NCBI GenBank assembly: GCA_002335605.1
Contig: BEDY01000008.1
Span: 744,001-808,000 of the forward strand
DNA: 64,000 nt
Direction: 5' to 3'
Source of the DNA: Prillingera fragicola
Lineage: Eukaryota; Basidiomycota; Tremellomycetes; Trichosporonales; Trichosporonaceae
Shown: positions 48,461-59,642 of the stretch, piece by piece
Layout of the letters: each line of letters begins with the position of its first letter
How positions within the stretch are numbered: the first letter of the stretch is position 1
The notes under the pieces: model-generated
The model's input: the letters and a program-made list of their open reading frames with translations, nothing else
Told to the model about the DNA's origin: nothing
Database searches by the model: none
Translations under genes and position numbers: made by a program

Positions 48461-49395
48461 CTACGGATTATGGGTCCAGCGAAGAAGTCTTTCTGCTTTG
48501 GTAGACACCCACAGAGCGGCTCGGGGGTTTTGCTCGAAGTACCGCTGGTCAATGTCGGTCTTGTGCGGCCAATGTTCTTTGAGTAGCTCCAGCGTACCCG
48601 CTCTGTCCCCTTCCGGCTCGCCAACTTTCCGCTGATCTTTGACACTCCCCTCCCAGCAGATTTCTGGAGCGACAATGTTGAAGATCTCGTGCCTCTCCCA
48701 GCCCTCGCTCGTAATGCCAAGCAGACAGGCGCGAGCGCAGCTTTCGTATGAGACCCAGCTGAACAGATCACGGACGGTACAGTCTGGCCAAGCCGTATCG
48801 TACGTCTCACGGACCATATGGAAGCGAAGTGACGCAATGCGCGTGCCGGGGGCCCAGCGAATGAGGCTGTCGGCTTGTATCTCGCATTCGTGTTTGCTAA
48901 GAGCATATGCGTCTTCCTCGCATCAAGTTAGCGATGGACGTCTCACGCACTCACTGCTCGCCTCTCCACCTCCTCGTCAATAGGAAATCTGTCAAAGCGA
49001 ACGTGACCGGGGGGCGAGTAGCTCAGGCCGTGGGCATTCACACTTGAGGCCTGAACAATTCTTTTGACGCCGCGATCAACGGCAGTGCGCATTACGTTGT
49101 ACGAGCCACACACATTGTTGTTGTGGAGCTCGCGGTCATCGAGATCCTCGCGCGGGTTTGGTATCGCACCGAGATGAATTACTGCGTCGAAACCCTTCTC
49201 ACTAGCGTCAAAGAGGGCATCCACGGATGATACAGACGCGACGTCTGCCCTAGAGAAGGTTGCGCCAGGAGGAAGAGGGTGAGAGTCTGAAGGTGGTGTG
49301 ACGTCCGTGGCGAGGACTGTATGACCCTGTTCGACCAGGTGGAGAAGGGTGTAGCGACCCACCCGCCCCGTCGCACCAGTGAGTAGAATGTGCAT
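48461..49395 (-). CDS. NAD-dependent epimerase/dehydratase (extended SDR)
   Basis: Extended short-chain dehydrogenase acting probably on a nucleotide-sugar or sugar acid. ATG 49395 starts directly with MHILLTGATGRVGRYTL, the Rossmann GxxGxxG motif; VIHLGAIPNPREDLDD and VQASSVNAHGLS (catalytic Ser) follow, and the single intron join gives VERRAEDAYALSKHECEIQ with the Tyr-x3-Lys pair. EIFNIVAPEICWEG and the C-terminal helix end at 48461. At roughly 300 residues and with the ALSK form of the active site, it resembles uronate dehydrogenase or uncharacterised epimerases more than UDP-galactose epimerase; the substrate cannot be named. The stop lies 66 bases from the stop of the convergent transcription factor. 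Confidence 0.85.
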
Positions 49396-49596
49396 GGTGT
49401 GTTGCGAGGTGCACGACACAATGGATCAAAGGTTGTTGTACACACATCCTCAATTCATCAATTGCCCACCACCGGAGTCAATGTCAGGCCGAACGGGACA
49501 ACTTTGTGCCGAAGATGCCTCAACCCACCACTCTGTGATTGTTTGGAACTCGTTACATCGCTCCATCGCTGCTCGTCACACTACAGGGGCAATTTC

Positions 49597-51992
49597 TTAG
49601 ATGCGCCAAACCTCACTACGCGTACGGTCCCACAGGCCATGCTCGATCATGCCAGTGGCGATGTCAACATCGTTGAGGCGAGCTGAAGACGTAGGGTGGA
49701 TGGTAATTTTCGCAAACGTTCCAGCGCTATGCGCACGAGCCAGTTGACCGGGATTGACGCACAATGTAGAATCGACTACCTAAAACGTCAGCTTCGATAG
49801 ACTCATGAGCTACGTACCTTCGAAAAGTGCTTCAGTTTGCTCGGTAGGATGAGCATGTCTGGGGCCGTGGTCATGCGCAGCATGTCCCAATGAGTTACAT
49901 CGAGATTGACATCCTGGGCGACAGATTCTGGAGGCGGGAAAAGTGGGTAAAAATGCCGTTGTCCGAGAACATGTCGCACCAAATTCGCCATGGAATCGCC
50001 CTGGGGATTGACAGACGACGGCGCTGACGGGTCGGGCTCAGCCTCTTCCGCGCGTTGGAACACCTCCTCCTTGCGCAAATGAAACAACACGTCCGTTGAG
50101 GCAAGAGCAATAACAGTCTCATTGACAGAGATGGTGCAAGGATTGGGCAAGAGTTCGACTTTCTGGGACGATTAGCGCGCGGTGCCACGATTGTTTACCT
50201 TTCGCAAATCCAATGAAGCCTTGTCGAACATGCCCTGCGGGTATGCCGCGTGTTGGCTGACCATGTCTCGCACGCTAGGTACCAGTAGAATCCTTGTCGC
50301 GGGTGTTGCATCATTGATTCGACCTAACCTGGCGCTGATCTGTTCACAAAACAGCTCCTCAGGCGACTCGTTGAGCTTGCCACTCTGAACATGAGGGTGT
50401 GCAGAGTCCACGAAGGGGCCGAGCTGGTACATCAGCTCCTGTTCTCTAATACGGAACGCACCAAGATCAACACATCCGGCCTTTCCTCGCATACTACCTC
50501 GACCAAGGCTTCAAGAGGCTCATAGAGGAGATTGTCATCCAACGTATACGGTCCTGCGGCGACGTGCACAGAAACGGGAAGGCCTCCAAGAGCTTCGCTC
50601 TGTTGAAATTCGGCCAACTCTGATGGCAAGGACATTGGCAGAGCAGAAGGCGGAGGCTGCTATCAGTCTCCTGCATGAAACAGCAAACTCACCATTAGCA
50701 CCTCCTCGACAACGAAGGTATCGCCACCCCCATTTTTGCCCTTCACACAAACAAGACAGCCGGGGAAGACGCCAAAGCCGCGTACACCAGCGGCACCGCC
50801 ACGGACCTTCAGAGTGCCGGGCGGGGCAAATCGTAGAGAGATCGCCTTGCCCCCGCCAAGCATACGGCTCGACTCGAGGAGCAGTGCAGTCAAGTTGACT
50901 TTCTGCGTGTCGGTAGGTGGACAAAGAATACGTCCAACGGTGTAAATGGAGTCGTCTGCGACGAGGTGTGGGTCACCTAAATCTTCCAGTCCATAAGATT
51001 CCATGATCAAGTCGCCAAACTCGTCAATCTGGTCATCCAGCGCCTCTGATCGAGCCGAAATCTTCTCAAACATATAACGGTAGTCCCAGTCTCGAGGATC
51101 GGCTGTATTGCTCAGCTGGACCCGAGGCTTGGAGCCAACGGGCGCTCCCGTGCTGGCCGACAGGTGACCATTCAGAGTCTCCAGAAGCGTGTGGGGTTGC
51201 GACCGCATGCGGAACGGTTGAGGAGGTTGAGATATTAAGCTGCACAGTTAGTGTTGCTTTCCAGACCAGCTTCACCCCGACGTACATGCTGGGCGACTCG
51301 CTTCCACTGACGGGGCTGGATGGCGCGCCGCTACTTTTGCCCAGTGGGGATGAGGCAGGAGGGGCCAGGCGAGATGGGCCAGCCCCAGGGCGATAGCTGC
51401 TTGCTGTAGGTCCAGTGGGGGTTCGGGATGGAGTCAAGAATGGAACAGGAGAGGGGAGATTGGCGTTGTTGCCAGTGTTTGACAGCTGAGAAGGCGCATT
51501 GGTAGGCTTTGGCTTTGACACAGGGGTGGAAAGGCCGTCCAGACTGTTGTTAGCGATAATTCATTCAAGACCACATACAAGCCACCCAAGTTGCCAACAG
51601 GGGCGGTCTTCTTCCTGATGCCAGCCTTTGAGTCGTCCGATGCAGGCGCGGCATTTGGCACCACCTTCGCTTGGCTTTCACGTTGCAGCTCTTTACGCAG
51701 CTCACGCGCCACATCCAAGTTGAACTTGGAAAGCTTAGCACGCAGACCAGAGGGCCTCGAGAGCAGAAATGCTTCGTACTTGAAGTAGAGATCGTTCGGG
51801 GTCAGGCCAAAAGACCGAAGCATAGACAAGCCTGAGACGTCAACAAGGCAAACGAATGTGAGCGGAACACTCACACTCGGCCATGACATCTTCTTGCCAG
51901 GCGGATTCAACATGCTTCCTGAAAGCTTCTTCCAGTTCTTGCTCATGCGCGGAGTCGGTCATGATCGTGTCGGCCATTGCGTTGTCGGCCAT
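49597..51992 (-). CDS. POL12: DNA polymerase alpha subunit B
   Basis: Non-catalytic B subunit of the polymerase alpha-primase complex that starts replication. ATG 51992 (MADNAMADTIMTDS) opens an N-terminal helical domain, LSMLRSFGLTPNDLYFKYEA; a Ser/Pro linker with several TP sites follows (TPSRTPTGPT), then the OB and inactive phosphoesterase core: RYMFEKISARSEALDDQIDE, VGRILCPPTD, GFGVFPGCLVCVKGKNGGGD, VHVAAGPYTLDDNLLYEPLE, GPFVDSAHPHVQ, ATRILLVPSVRD and NPCTISVNETVIALASTDVL. The final exon, ending VWRI at 49597, contains VVDSTLCVNPGQLARA and the beta strand FAKITI. These blocks are those of Pol12. Conserved metal ligands of active phosphoesterases are replaced, as expected. About seven introns, all short. 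Confidence 0.92.
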
Positions 51993-52306
51993 CTTAATGA
52001 TAGAGAGTTCGGAAGGTCACAACACCGCGAACATGACTTTGGTAGGTGTCCTGGACGCGACGCGTCTCCGTTCCTGAATGTAATGCTTCCGGTTGTAACC
52101 GCCACTTACGGCTGCTGGGATAAAAGAATGAATCTTCCTCATTGAATTACGATTGATTACGTAAAGTGTGTGCACCAACTCACCAGACGTGACTGTCTTT
52201 CGAGACAAACAAATCAGTCAACACGCCCTGCGACAATGCCGGTCTCTGTTTTGCACACTCATCACGTTGAACATCAAGTATCGACTCTGACAACAATTTC
52301 TTCAAC
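51993..52306. other. Divergent promoter region, POL12 / FHA protein
   Basis: Only 314 bases separate two divergent starts. Joint cell-cycle control would fit the products, but I see no MCB-like ACGCGT pair strong enough to claim; one ACGCG lies near 52055. Confidence 0.45.
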
Positions 52307-55300
52307 ATGCGGGAGGAATCACCTCCCGTTGAATCTCGCTCCTTCCTCGGCCGCCTTGAACTAGTCAGCCGCAAGTCTGGTGCGGTGGCCTCCACATTTG
52401 TCCTCGATGCCGAGCGCATAACTATTGGTCGCGACTACGATTGCGACGTGAGTACGCTTTGGAGACACTGACTGATCAATGCTTCTAGGTCCGTCTCTAT
52501 CTCCCCGATGTCTCCAAATTGCATGCAGAGCTCCAATTTGATTTGGATTCGGGTGTAGTAAGTAATCCTTTGTTGACTGGGCTGACCGCAGGCTGCTCTC
52601 ACAGTTCATGGCAACAATGGTGTTATTCATACTCCAGCGGGAGGAAAATCCAGCATTCATAAGCCCGGCTCGGTTGTGGTTCTTGCTGATGCGGATACGT
52701 TTCTCATTCGCAAAAAGCTCTTTCGCTTCTCTTACGGTGAACAAAGGTCACAACTCGCATACATGTCTCCTGTGTCGCACCGTACAAGCACAACAAGTGT
52801 AGCTCCCTCAACGCCGCGCAGGCGTGCTTCCCATCGTCTTTCCCTTGTCCCGCAAGGCAGGCGGTTCCAGCCCTCTCCGGCGAAACTTGTGGGCTTGGGG
52901 CTACAGGATGCCGTCACGCCACGAAAGCTTTGCTACTCGACTGAGCAACCCATCGGCGAGGGTTCAGCAACGGCCGACCTTGTTAACGTTGCGGAGGGTG
53001 ATGATGGTGATAAACTGTATCTTGAGCGGAAAGATGACGAGGGTGATGCCGTCAACGACAACCTCGGCACACCATCCGCACTCGACAAATCGTCAACGAC
53101 CAATGGTGTGGCTTGTCACAGCCCTGCCATCCAACATTCGGAGGGATCGTGTTCTAATCATTCTGTGGCCCTCAAAACCCCTCGATCCGTTCCTCTTCCG
53201 CATAACTTGGTCGAGGCGGCATCTTGCCCTGCCGGGCCTGTAGGCGAACTCAGGCCGGATCCCATCGTGTCTGCACGCATAGCGTACTCCACACCTCGAG
53301 GGTCAGATTCTTTGCGAAAAGCTCTCCTGGTGCGTTCCGCTCGCAAAGTCTGGGAAGAGTCTCGGGTTCAGGGATTGGATGGTGAAATCCAGACGGGGAA
53401 CATTGAAGTTCGACGCAAATCTTGGAGCCCAAAGCCCCTCAGTCGCAAGAGCACCGCCCCAACGCCTCGTCCAGGATCGGAATCATCTTCTGAGGGCGAT
53501 GAGGCATCAGACGACGACCGAGAGGAGGCCTTTGCGGAAAGCGGCGCCTTACAATGGGTGTATGAGGACGGGCAAGTTGAGGTCTCGCAGTTCGACGACT
53601 CCGACTCCGACCGCGAGTCGATGGACAATGACATGTCGATTGTAAGCACCGGCAACTGCTCTCTCACTGACCATCACAGCCCGGATTATCGGTGCTGGAC
53701 TTTCACTCGCATGCCGCCGGTGATGACTTGAGTGAAAATGATGGGGATGAGGAGGAAGATGGTCAATCTGTTGAGCACTCCTCTGAGGACGGGAGCCTGG
53801 TAGCTGTCAGCGACCAGGATCAACATGAGGACAGCAGCAGCAGCGACAGTCAGCATTCCGATCGCTCGGACGCAAGTAGTTGTGACGGTGTGGACGACGA
53901 CGTTCCGCTGTCGGCCCCGCAATCAGACGCACATGTGCCAGCGCTGATGCTCGACCGATTCTTCACTCCTCAACCATCTCGAAAAAGCTCTGGTGGTCCA
54001 CGCCTCTCATTGGCAGGCATTATGGGTCCGGCAGTGCGGTTCACACCCATCGCAAGCTCACCGTCCCCCCAGATAGCTGGCAAACTTTGTGAGCCAGTTG
54101 GCACTCTTGGGCGACCTAGTCGTCCGCCTCGTACGCCTGAGGCGATGCGTTTCAGCACTGTGGAATCTCCAAGGGAAAGGCCCTTCAGCAAGCAAGAGTC
54201 ACCAACCGAGCCTGCTCCAAAGGTGCTGCCCCCATGGGAGACAATTAGCACTCCATCCCGCGCATCTGGCTTTCCCAACACTCCGGCGAAGACTCCAAGC
54301 CGGCGCATGGAAGAGACTCGCGGTGCGCTCGCTACACCGCGGCCACTGGCAGCTCCACCGAAGGGTGGATTTGGCCACTCGGCCCGCGAAGACTCAGAGG
54401 CATCGGCCTTGACAACAACAACGACCCCTCATCGAGTCTTTTCCTCCACAAGCCCCCTGGATGATGTTGCTACTCCCGGCGTTTCCCGAACTCCAATGGA
54501 TGATATCAAGCGTCGTCTGGGCGCTTTGCGACTGAAGAGCGCTAGCAAGAGCGCGCAACGGCATGCCAAGGTCGACCATATTCCTGCACGTCGTGCCACA
54601 GTCGGATTCGCACTGCCCGACACACCCTCCCGAGCTTCTACCAACATCGCAGAATTATCGTTTAGTGTTGGCAGGCGAGGACATCAAACTCCATCCGCAT
54701 GGAGCGTGGAACCCATCGCAGAGGGTGATTCTGAATCCATGCTCTCCACCCCCAGCAGCGACTCTGGGGCTCTCCTTGATGCCGACTCCAGCAGCACCGG
54801 TGTCACATCGGAGAGTGCTGAGGGGAGAACAACACCTCATCCCCCCCGCCGGCGTGCCTCCTTGAAAACGCCTGTGTACACTGGTTTGCGGAACCTTCTT
54901 AAGGAGCCAAGGGATCTGGTGACGCCTAGGCTTGATGGAGTACGCCAGCTGCTGGCTACACCCAAGGCTCAGAATACTCCAGACCTCCATGGTGTGCGAG
55001 ACTTGCTGAGAACTCCCAAGCCTGCCCAGACTCCTATGCTTGCGGGTCTTCGCGAAATGATGAAAGAACCCGCCGCCGAGGAAGCTTCACCATCCCTGGC
55101 TGGCTTAAGAGAGGTTTTCCGAGAGCCTGGGCAGCAGCCTGCGACACCTGCACTGACAGGAGTGCGTGAGCTGTTTGCTCCGGTGGCTTGTTCAGAGACG
55201 CCGAGGTTTGACGGCAGCGCTGAGATGTACGAAGACAATCTCGCTCTCGCAGAGCAAGGTGAAATAGAAGTCACCCAAGCAGTCGAGGAAGAGAAGTCGA

Positions 55301-56148
55301 GGTCGAAAGTGACCTCCACGGCCAGCATCCATCTCGACAACGCCGAGGTGGGCAGTCCCATTACCGCTCTGGCCACGGGAGATCAAGATCGTCAACCAGC
55401 GTGCTCGAGTCTGTTGCCCTCGGCGTTGTCGCAGCCTGGAATTCGCACACGCTCAAAACTGCCTACTCGCTCGACCGCCGCGGTTAAATCGCCAACGACA
55501 GACAGTACGTTTAGGTCCACCCGCTCCCGTGTGTCTAAGTCGACGGCAACAGACAGCGGGGTGCCTCCAGCCGACGTCTCAGCAGTGTCCCGAAGTTCGC
55601 CAGCAGCTTCTGGATGCAAAGTGGAGCAGCCTGTTCGCCGTGCCCGTCGACAAGCGAAGGCTGACGAGCCCTCGGTATCTGAGCCTGTGCGCACGACTCG
55701 AGTAACGCGAGCTCGGTCAGCGGGTCGCACCGGTGAAGTTCCGGGTGTCGGGGCCACTGCTGGCAAGGACATGTCGACTGAGACTCGGTCCGCTCCAGCC
55801 AATGTTAACCGACGCGTAACAAGTTCTGAGCGTGTTTGTGCGCCGAACGCTGAGGCCAACGGGAAGGCTGTACGCCCCCGCTCACGACGTGTCCTGGTTG
55901 AATCGCTACCGGCGGAGGCTGCCCCAGTCAACCCAGTTAAGAGCGTCCGCTCGAAAGGCGATGCGCCATGCGGGCGGAGAGGAGGCGTTAGTGAAGCAAG
56001 TGAGGATAAATGTGCTGGGGCCGATAAAGAAAATTCGGCAGATGAGGAGAGGGCACCAAGCGTGCGCACCCGACGAGCAGCAGTGGCGGCGGCGGCAAAG
56101 ACGGATCGAGTTGGTGTTCGCACGCGCACTACACGCAGTAAGAAATAG
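52307..56148 (+). CDS. FHA protein with Ki-67-like repeats and basic tail
   Basis: Predicted chromatin- or nucleolus-associated protein of 1242 residues. Exons 52307-52447, 52489-52557, 52592-53641 and 53680-56148. Residues about 15-130 form an FHA domain: ITIGRDYDCDVRLYLPDVSK, then LHAELQFD and LTVHGNNGVIH carry the Gly-Arg, Ser-x-x-His and Asn-Gly signature that binds phosphothreonine. A long acidic Ser/Asp region (residues 380-500) and many SP/TP sites follow. At about 810-940 there are seven tandem copies of TPxLxGLRELFxxP (for example SPSLAGLREVFREP and TPALTGVRELFAP). The last 280 residues are Arg/Lys-rich, ending VRTRTTRSKK. FHA first, then repeats with a Phe-Lys-Glu-Leu-like core, then a basic tail is the order in vertebrate Ki-67; homology is inferred. 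No canonical RVxF phosphatase motif was found. Confidence 0.8.
54865..55240 (+). repeat. Seven-copy TPxLxG(L/V)RxLF protein repeat
   Basis: Within the FHA protein, successive units read TPVYTGLRNLLKEP, TPRLDGVRQLLATP, TPDLHGVRDLLRTP, TPMLAGLREMMKEP, SPSLAGLREVFREP, TPALTGVRELFAP and a degenerate TPRFDGSAEMYED. Spacing is about 17-20 residues. The DNA units have diverged strongly, so the array is old and kept by selection on protein rather than a recent expansion. Confidence 0.85.
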
Positions 56149-56221
56149 TGAGAGAGAGCACTAGTGCATCATGACGTGGTTTATGAGAGTAATGACAATG
56201 GCAGTATACATCGATGGGAAC

Positions 56222-57167
56222 TTAGAATCCCCGGCTGCGAATGATGCCAGCAATGCTGCGAGTCGACAACTCAAGCAGGCTAATAACAGTGTTGGCACCA
56301 TTCTCCAGGCTGTTCGCATAGCCCTTGGCCTCATCCAAACGTCGAAGGTGTCGCCCGAGGGCGTTAAGCGCGTCAGGGAGGCTCGGATTTGTTTGACTTT
56401 TGTCGAACGACGTAGGTTGTGGCTGAAGGAGCAGAGCCTCTGTTATTGTCAGTGCTGAAGATCCTCACTTCTAGAAATGTGCGCTTACCAGAAGCCAAGT
56501 AAGCCATGGCAAGACCAACTCGAGACGTGTACCACTCGACACCCGCGCCCGCATCCTCGCGCATTACTCCAACTGAACCTTTGTGTGGACGTGCTGCGTA
56601 CATGGCGGCATCGGCGATGCGCCATGCATATGCTAGCGGGGCGGCTGGGTTAACGCGGGGTAAGGGGAGGTTACCTCCAGTGGATTCGAGGAGGCGTGAC
56701 ACTGGTTCGGAAGCAGCGGCGGCGGAGGCAGCTGTCGCAAAGGGACGGTACAGGGGTGGAAGTGCCGGCGAAAGGTGCGAGAGTGCTGTAAGGAGATTGG
56801 TAGGGACAGGGACGGATGGTAAAGCGGAAGACGAAGACGACGCAAGAAGAGCATATGCCTCCACAAGGTGCTCGCCTACTGTTGCACTCCATTGCAAGCG
56901 GCGAGCCAAAATGTCATAGAGCTTTCCGGAGTTCTCATTTCCGGCCATGGCTTCAATGCCTGCTTCTTCCCATGCGTTAACAAGCGCACGGGGTGCTGCC
57001 CGGCCTTGGCCAAAGAGAGTATCGATGGTGCTGTCATTGAGTCGGGGGCGATGGTCTGGGTTGCTTTGAGGCAGTGATTCAAGAGCAGTGGAAAGAGCGA
57101 CCCTTGTGAATGATGTGCGAGACAAGTGAGGGATGGCAGCCTTGAGAATAGTGGATCGAAGGGACAT
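56222..57167 (-). CDS. COQ9: Ubiquinone biosynthesis lipid-binding protein COQ9
   Basis: Mitochondrial lipid-binding protein that presents coenzyme Q precursors to Coq7. Exons 56489-57167 and 56222-56454 encode 303 residues. ATG 57167 begins MSLRSTILKAAIPHLSRTSF, a suitable presequence and TetR-like first helix. Family blocks: AWEEAGIEAMAGNENSGKLY, DILARRLQWSATVGEHLVEA, ADAAMYAARPHKGSVGVM, and VEWYTSRVGLAMAYLAS followed over the intron by ALTITEALLL. The Trp-Tyr-Thr-x-Arg block is the signature of the Coq9 C-terminal domain. The C-terminal helix ends in IIRSRGF. The stop is 74 bases from the convergent FHA gene. Confidence 0.88.
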
Positions 57168-57349
57168 TATGGATACGTCAAAGAGGTAGAGCTTGAGAGA
57201 AGGATGCAAACGCCATATAGGTACAGTACATGTGCAGTGGTTCGGCAGCTAACGGAAGCTATTCATACTGAGGCACTCGTGATAGTGCTCCGAAAAGTCC
57301 ATCATCCAGTGGCTATCGATTCCTGTGTTGTGACCATAATTCTCCACCT

Positions 57350-59564
57350 ATGACAACCGCGGTTCGAAGCACACGCGCGCTCACCTGCGTCTTCCGAGCA
57401 GGGGAGGTGCGAGGTGGGACTCTGCGGTCTTCGTCCTGCAGACGACTGTCCCCTCTTACTCCGCGACGGGGCAACGCGACTACGGCAATGCGGCCTTTCG
57501 TCTTGCCGAAAGGTGCCTTTAATGCGCACCACGGCCCGCGAGCGCAGCTCACTCATCAAGTCAATGACTTGGGACCTGCTCTGGTTGAAAAGCCGGTGGT
57601 TCTCGCTGGCTGGCTGCATTCACAGCGCCGGGCTAGCGATAAGCTTTTCTTCTTCACCTTGCGGTCCGAATCAGGAGCAGTCCAACTAGTGGTTCGCGAC
57701 TCTGCCATTGCCGCAGACCTCATGTCCTGGCCGTTGGAGAGCGTGGTGCAGATCTCGGGAACTGTTATTTCTCGCAAGGCAAAGGCTAAGGAATCCACGA
57801 CCGCAGCAGATGAGATTGAGATCGAAGTGTCCGATGCGACCTTGCTCAACCCAGCGGCAACCCAGCTGCCTTTTTACCCCAATCGGCTGCCACTGGCTAA
57901 CGAAGACTTGCGGGCCCAGCATCGAGCACTGGATCTGAGGCGCACAGAGCTATCGCAAAATCTTCGCACTCGCTCAGAAGTGGCCCATGTCATTCGGTCC
58001 TACTTGCACGACAATGGGTTTGTGGAGGTCGAAACGCCTATCCTACTCAACTCTTCGCCCGAGGGAGCTCGTGAATTTCTAGTACCAGCGCGGGTATCGG
58101 ACGGGTCGCAGCCAGCATTCTATGCCCTCCCGCAGAGTCCTCAGCAGCCCAAGCAGTTACTCATTGCGTCGGGTGCTGTTCCCCGATATTATCAGCTCGC
58201 ACGCTGCTTCCGCGATGAGGATGGGCGCCGTGATCGTCAACCCGAGTTCACTCAGGTGGATCTTGAGATGGCTTTTGTGGACGGCGCTGCCCCAGCAGCG
58301 GGGGCTGATGGGATGAGAAGTACTTGGGCCATCGGCGGCTCCCAGGTTCGCGAGATCGTGGAGGGCATGGTTCGTCGCATTTGGAAGGAAATCAAGGGTA
58401 TCGAGCTCGAGGGATGGTTCCGTGTCATGCCTTACGATGTTGCTATGGATGTGTACGGCAGCGACAAACCTGATACACGTTTTGAAATGTACACGCTCCC
58501 CATCGGCTATTACCCGACCCTAAGCGATGCCGCGCTTGACAAGGTTCTCCTCGATGAGAGCGCTAGCACAGTCGAATGGATGGTCACACCAGCCCAGCAG
58601 GCCACAGGTTTGGACATTGCCGCGATAGCGGGCGACAACCAGTTTGTGAGCAATCAAGTTCTGTTACAGAGGCGGTGCTAAATCCCTGCAGATAGATTAC
58701 GTCAAGATTACCGAGCAGAATCGCCTATCGTGGCCTCAGGAGAGTGTCTTAACCATGCCTCTCGGTCTCGAGATTGATGGCACGTTACCAGGCGGGGCGC
58801 AGCCTGGCGACGTGATCTGGCTCTCGCGCCGACCAAAAATTCCTGAAGGAGGGTGGACCCAACTGGGCCGGCTGCGCGTTCAGCTCATGGAAGCTCTTGT
58901 GAAGAAGGGTATGTTGTGTTGGCTGTGCATCTTCTCACCCTGCAGATCTCATGAAGCTTCCCAAAACTCCCCACTTCCTTTGGGTCACGCAGTTCCCGTT
59001 ATTCACTCGCGCAGACGAAGACAAAGCTGCTTTGGCCCGCGGTAGGTGGGCAAGCACCCACCATCCATTCACAGCCCCCATGGCAGAGGACCTTGCCGAC
59101 CTGAAGGCTGGCAAACCGTCTGGTGTGAGGGGGCAGCATTATGACCTTGTGCTCGATGGGCAAGAGATTGGTGGGGGCAGTGTGCGCATCCATGACGCCG
59201 CTCTTCAAGAATACGTCATGCGCGATGTGCTCGAGTTGGACGAAGAAGAGCTGGGTCGCTTTGGCCATCTTTTGAACGCCCTCAAGCAAGGAGCACCCCC
59301 GCACGGAGGCATCGCTCTTGGTAAGACTCCAAGTTCAACATTCCTGTATTGACAGCTTTAGGTTTTGACCGCCTCGTGGCGTTGCTTTGCGATGCCAAGA
59401 GCATTCGTGAAGTGATTGCGTTCCCGAAAACTGGCACTGGCGCCGACCCCGTCTTCCGCAGCCCATCAGCCAGCCCACAAGACGTCCTCGCTCAGTATGG
59501 TCTCGGTCCCCTTGCCACCAGGCCTGTCGCGGCCGAGTCAGACATAGAATCATCCTCGCAATAG
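57350..59564 (+). CDS. MSD1: Mitochondrial aspartyl-tRNA synthetase
   Basis: Class II synthetase charging mitochondrial tRNA-Asp. ATG 57350 starts [20 protein letters not shown], an Arg/Ser-rich presequence. The OB anticodon-binding domain contains [20 protein letters not shown]; the catalytic domain has motif 1 around [20 protein letters not shown], motif 2 in [20 protein letters not shown] with [10 protein letters not shown], the bacterial-type insertion domain, and motif 3 after [20 protein letters not shown], in [15 protein letters not shown]. Exon 1 most likely ends at QF with donor GTGAGC and joins [14 protein letters not shown]; a later GTTCTG donor is also in phase. The final exon ends at 59564. 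Length about 640 residues agrees with bacterial/mitochondrial AspRS. It is convergent with PEX5. Confidence 0.93.
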
Positions 59565-59642
59565 CTTGGAACATAAAGCATGCATCATCACTCCCACGCA
59601 CTTGACCCTGCGAGACCTTCAATGTGGATCATGAAGCGCAGC

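Noticed and set aside
55392..56129. 245-codon minus-strand frame opposite the basic tail of the FHA protein
   Set aside because: Arises from Arg/Ser/Ala codon composition; the plus-strand frame continues the FHA protein without interruption.
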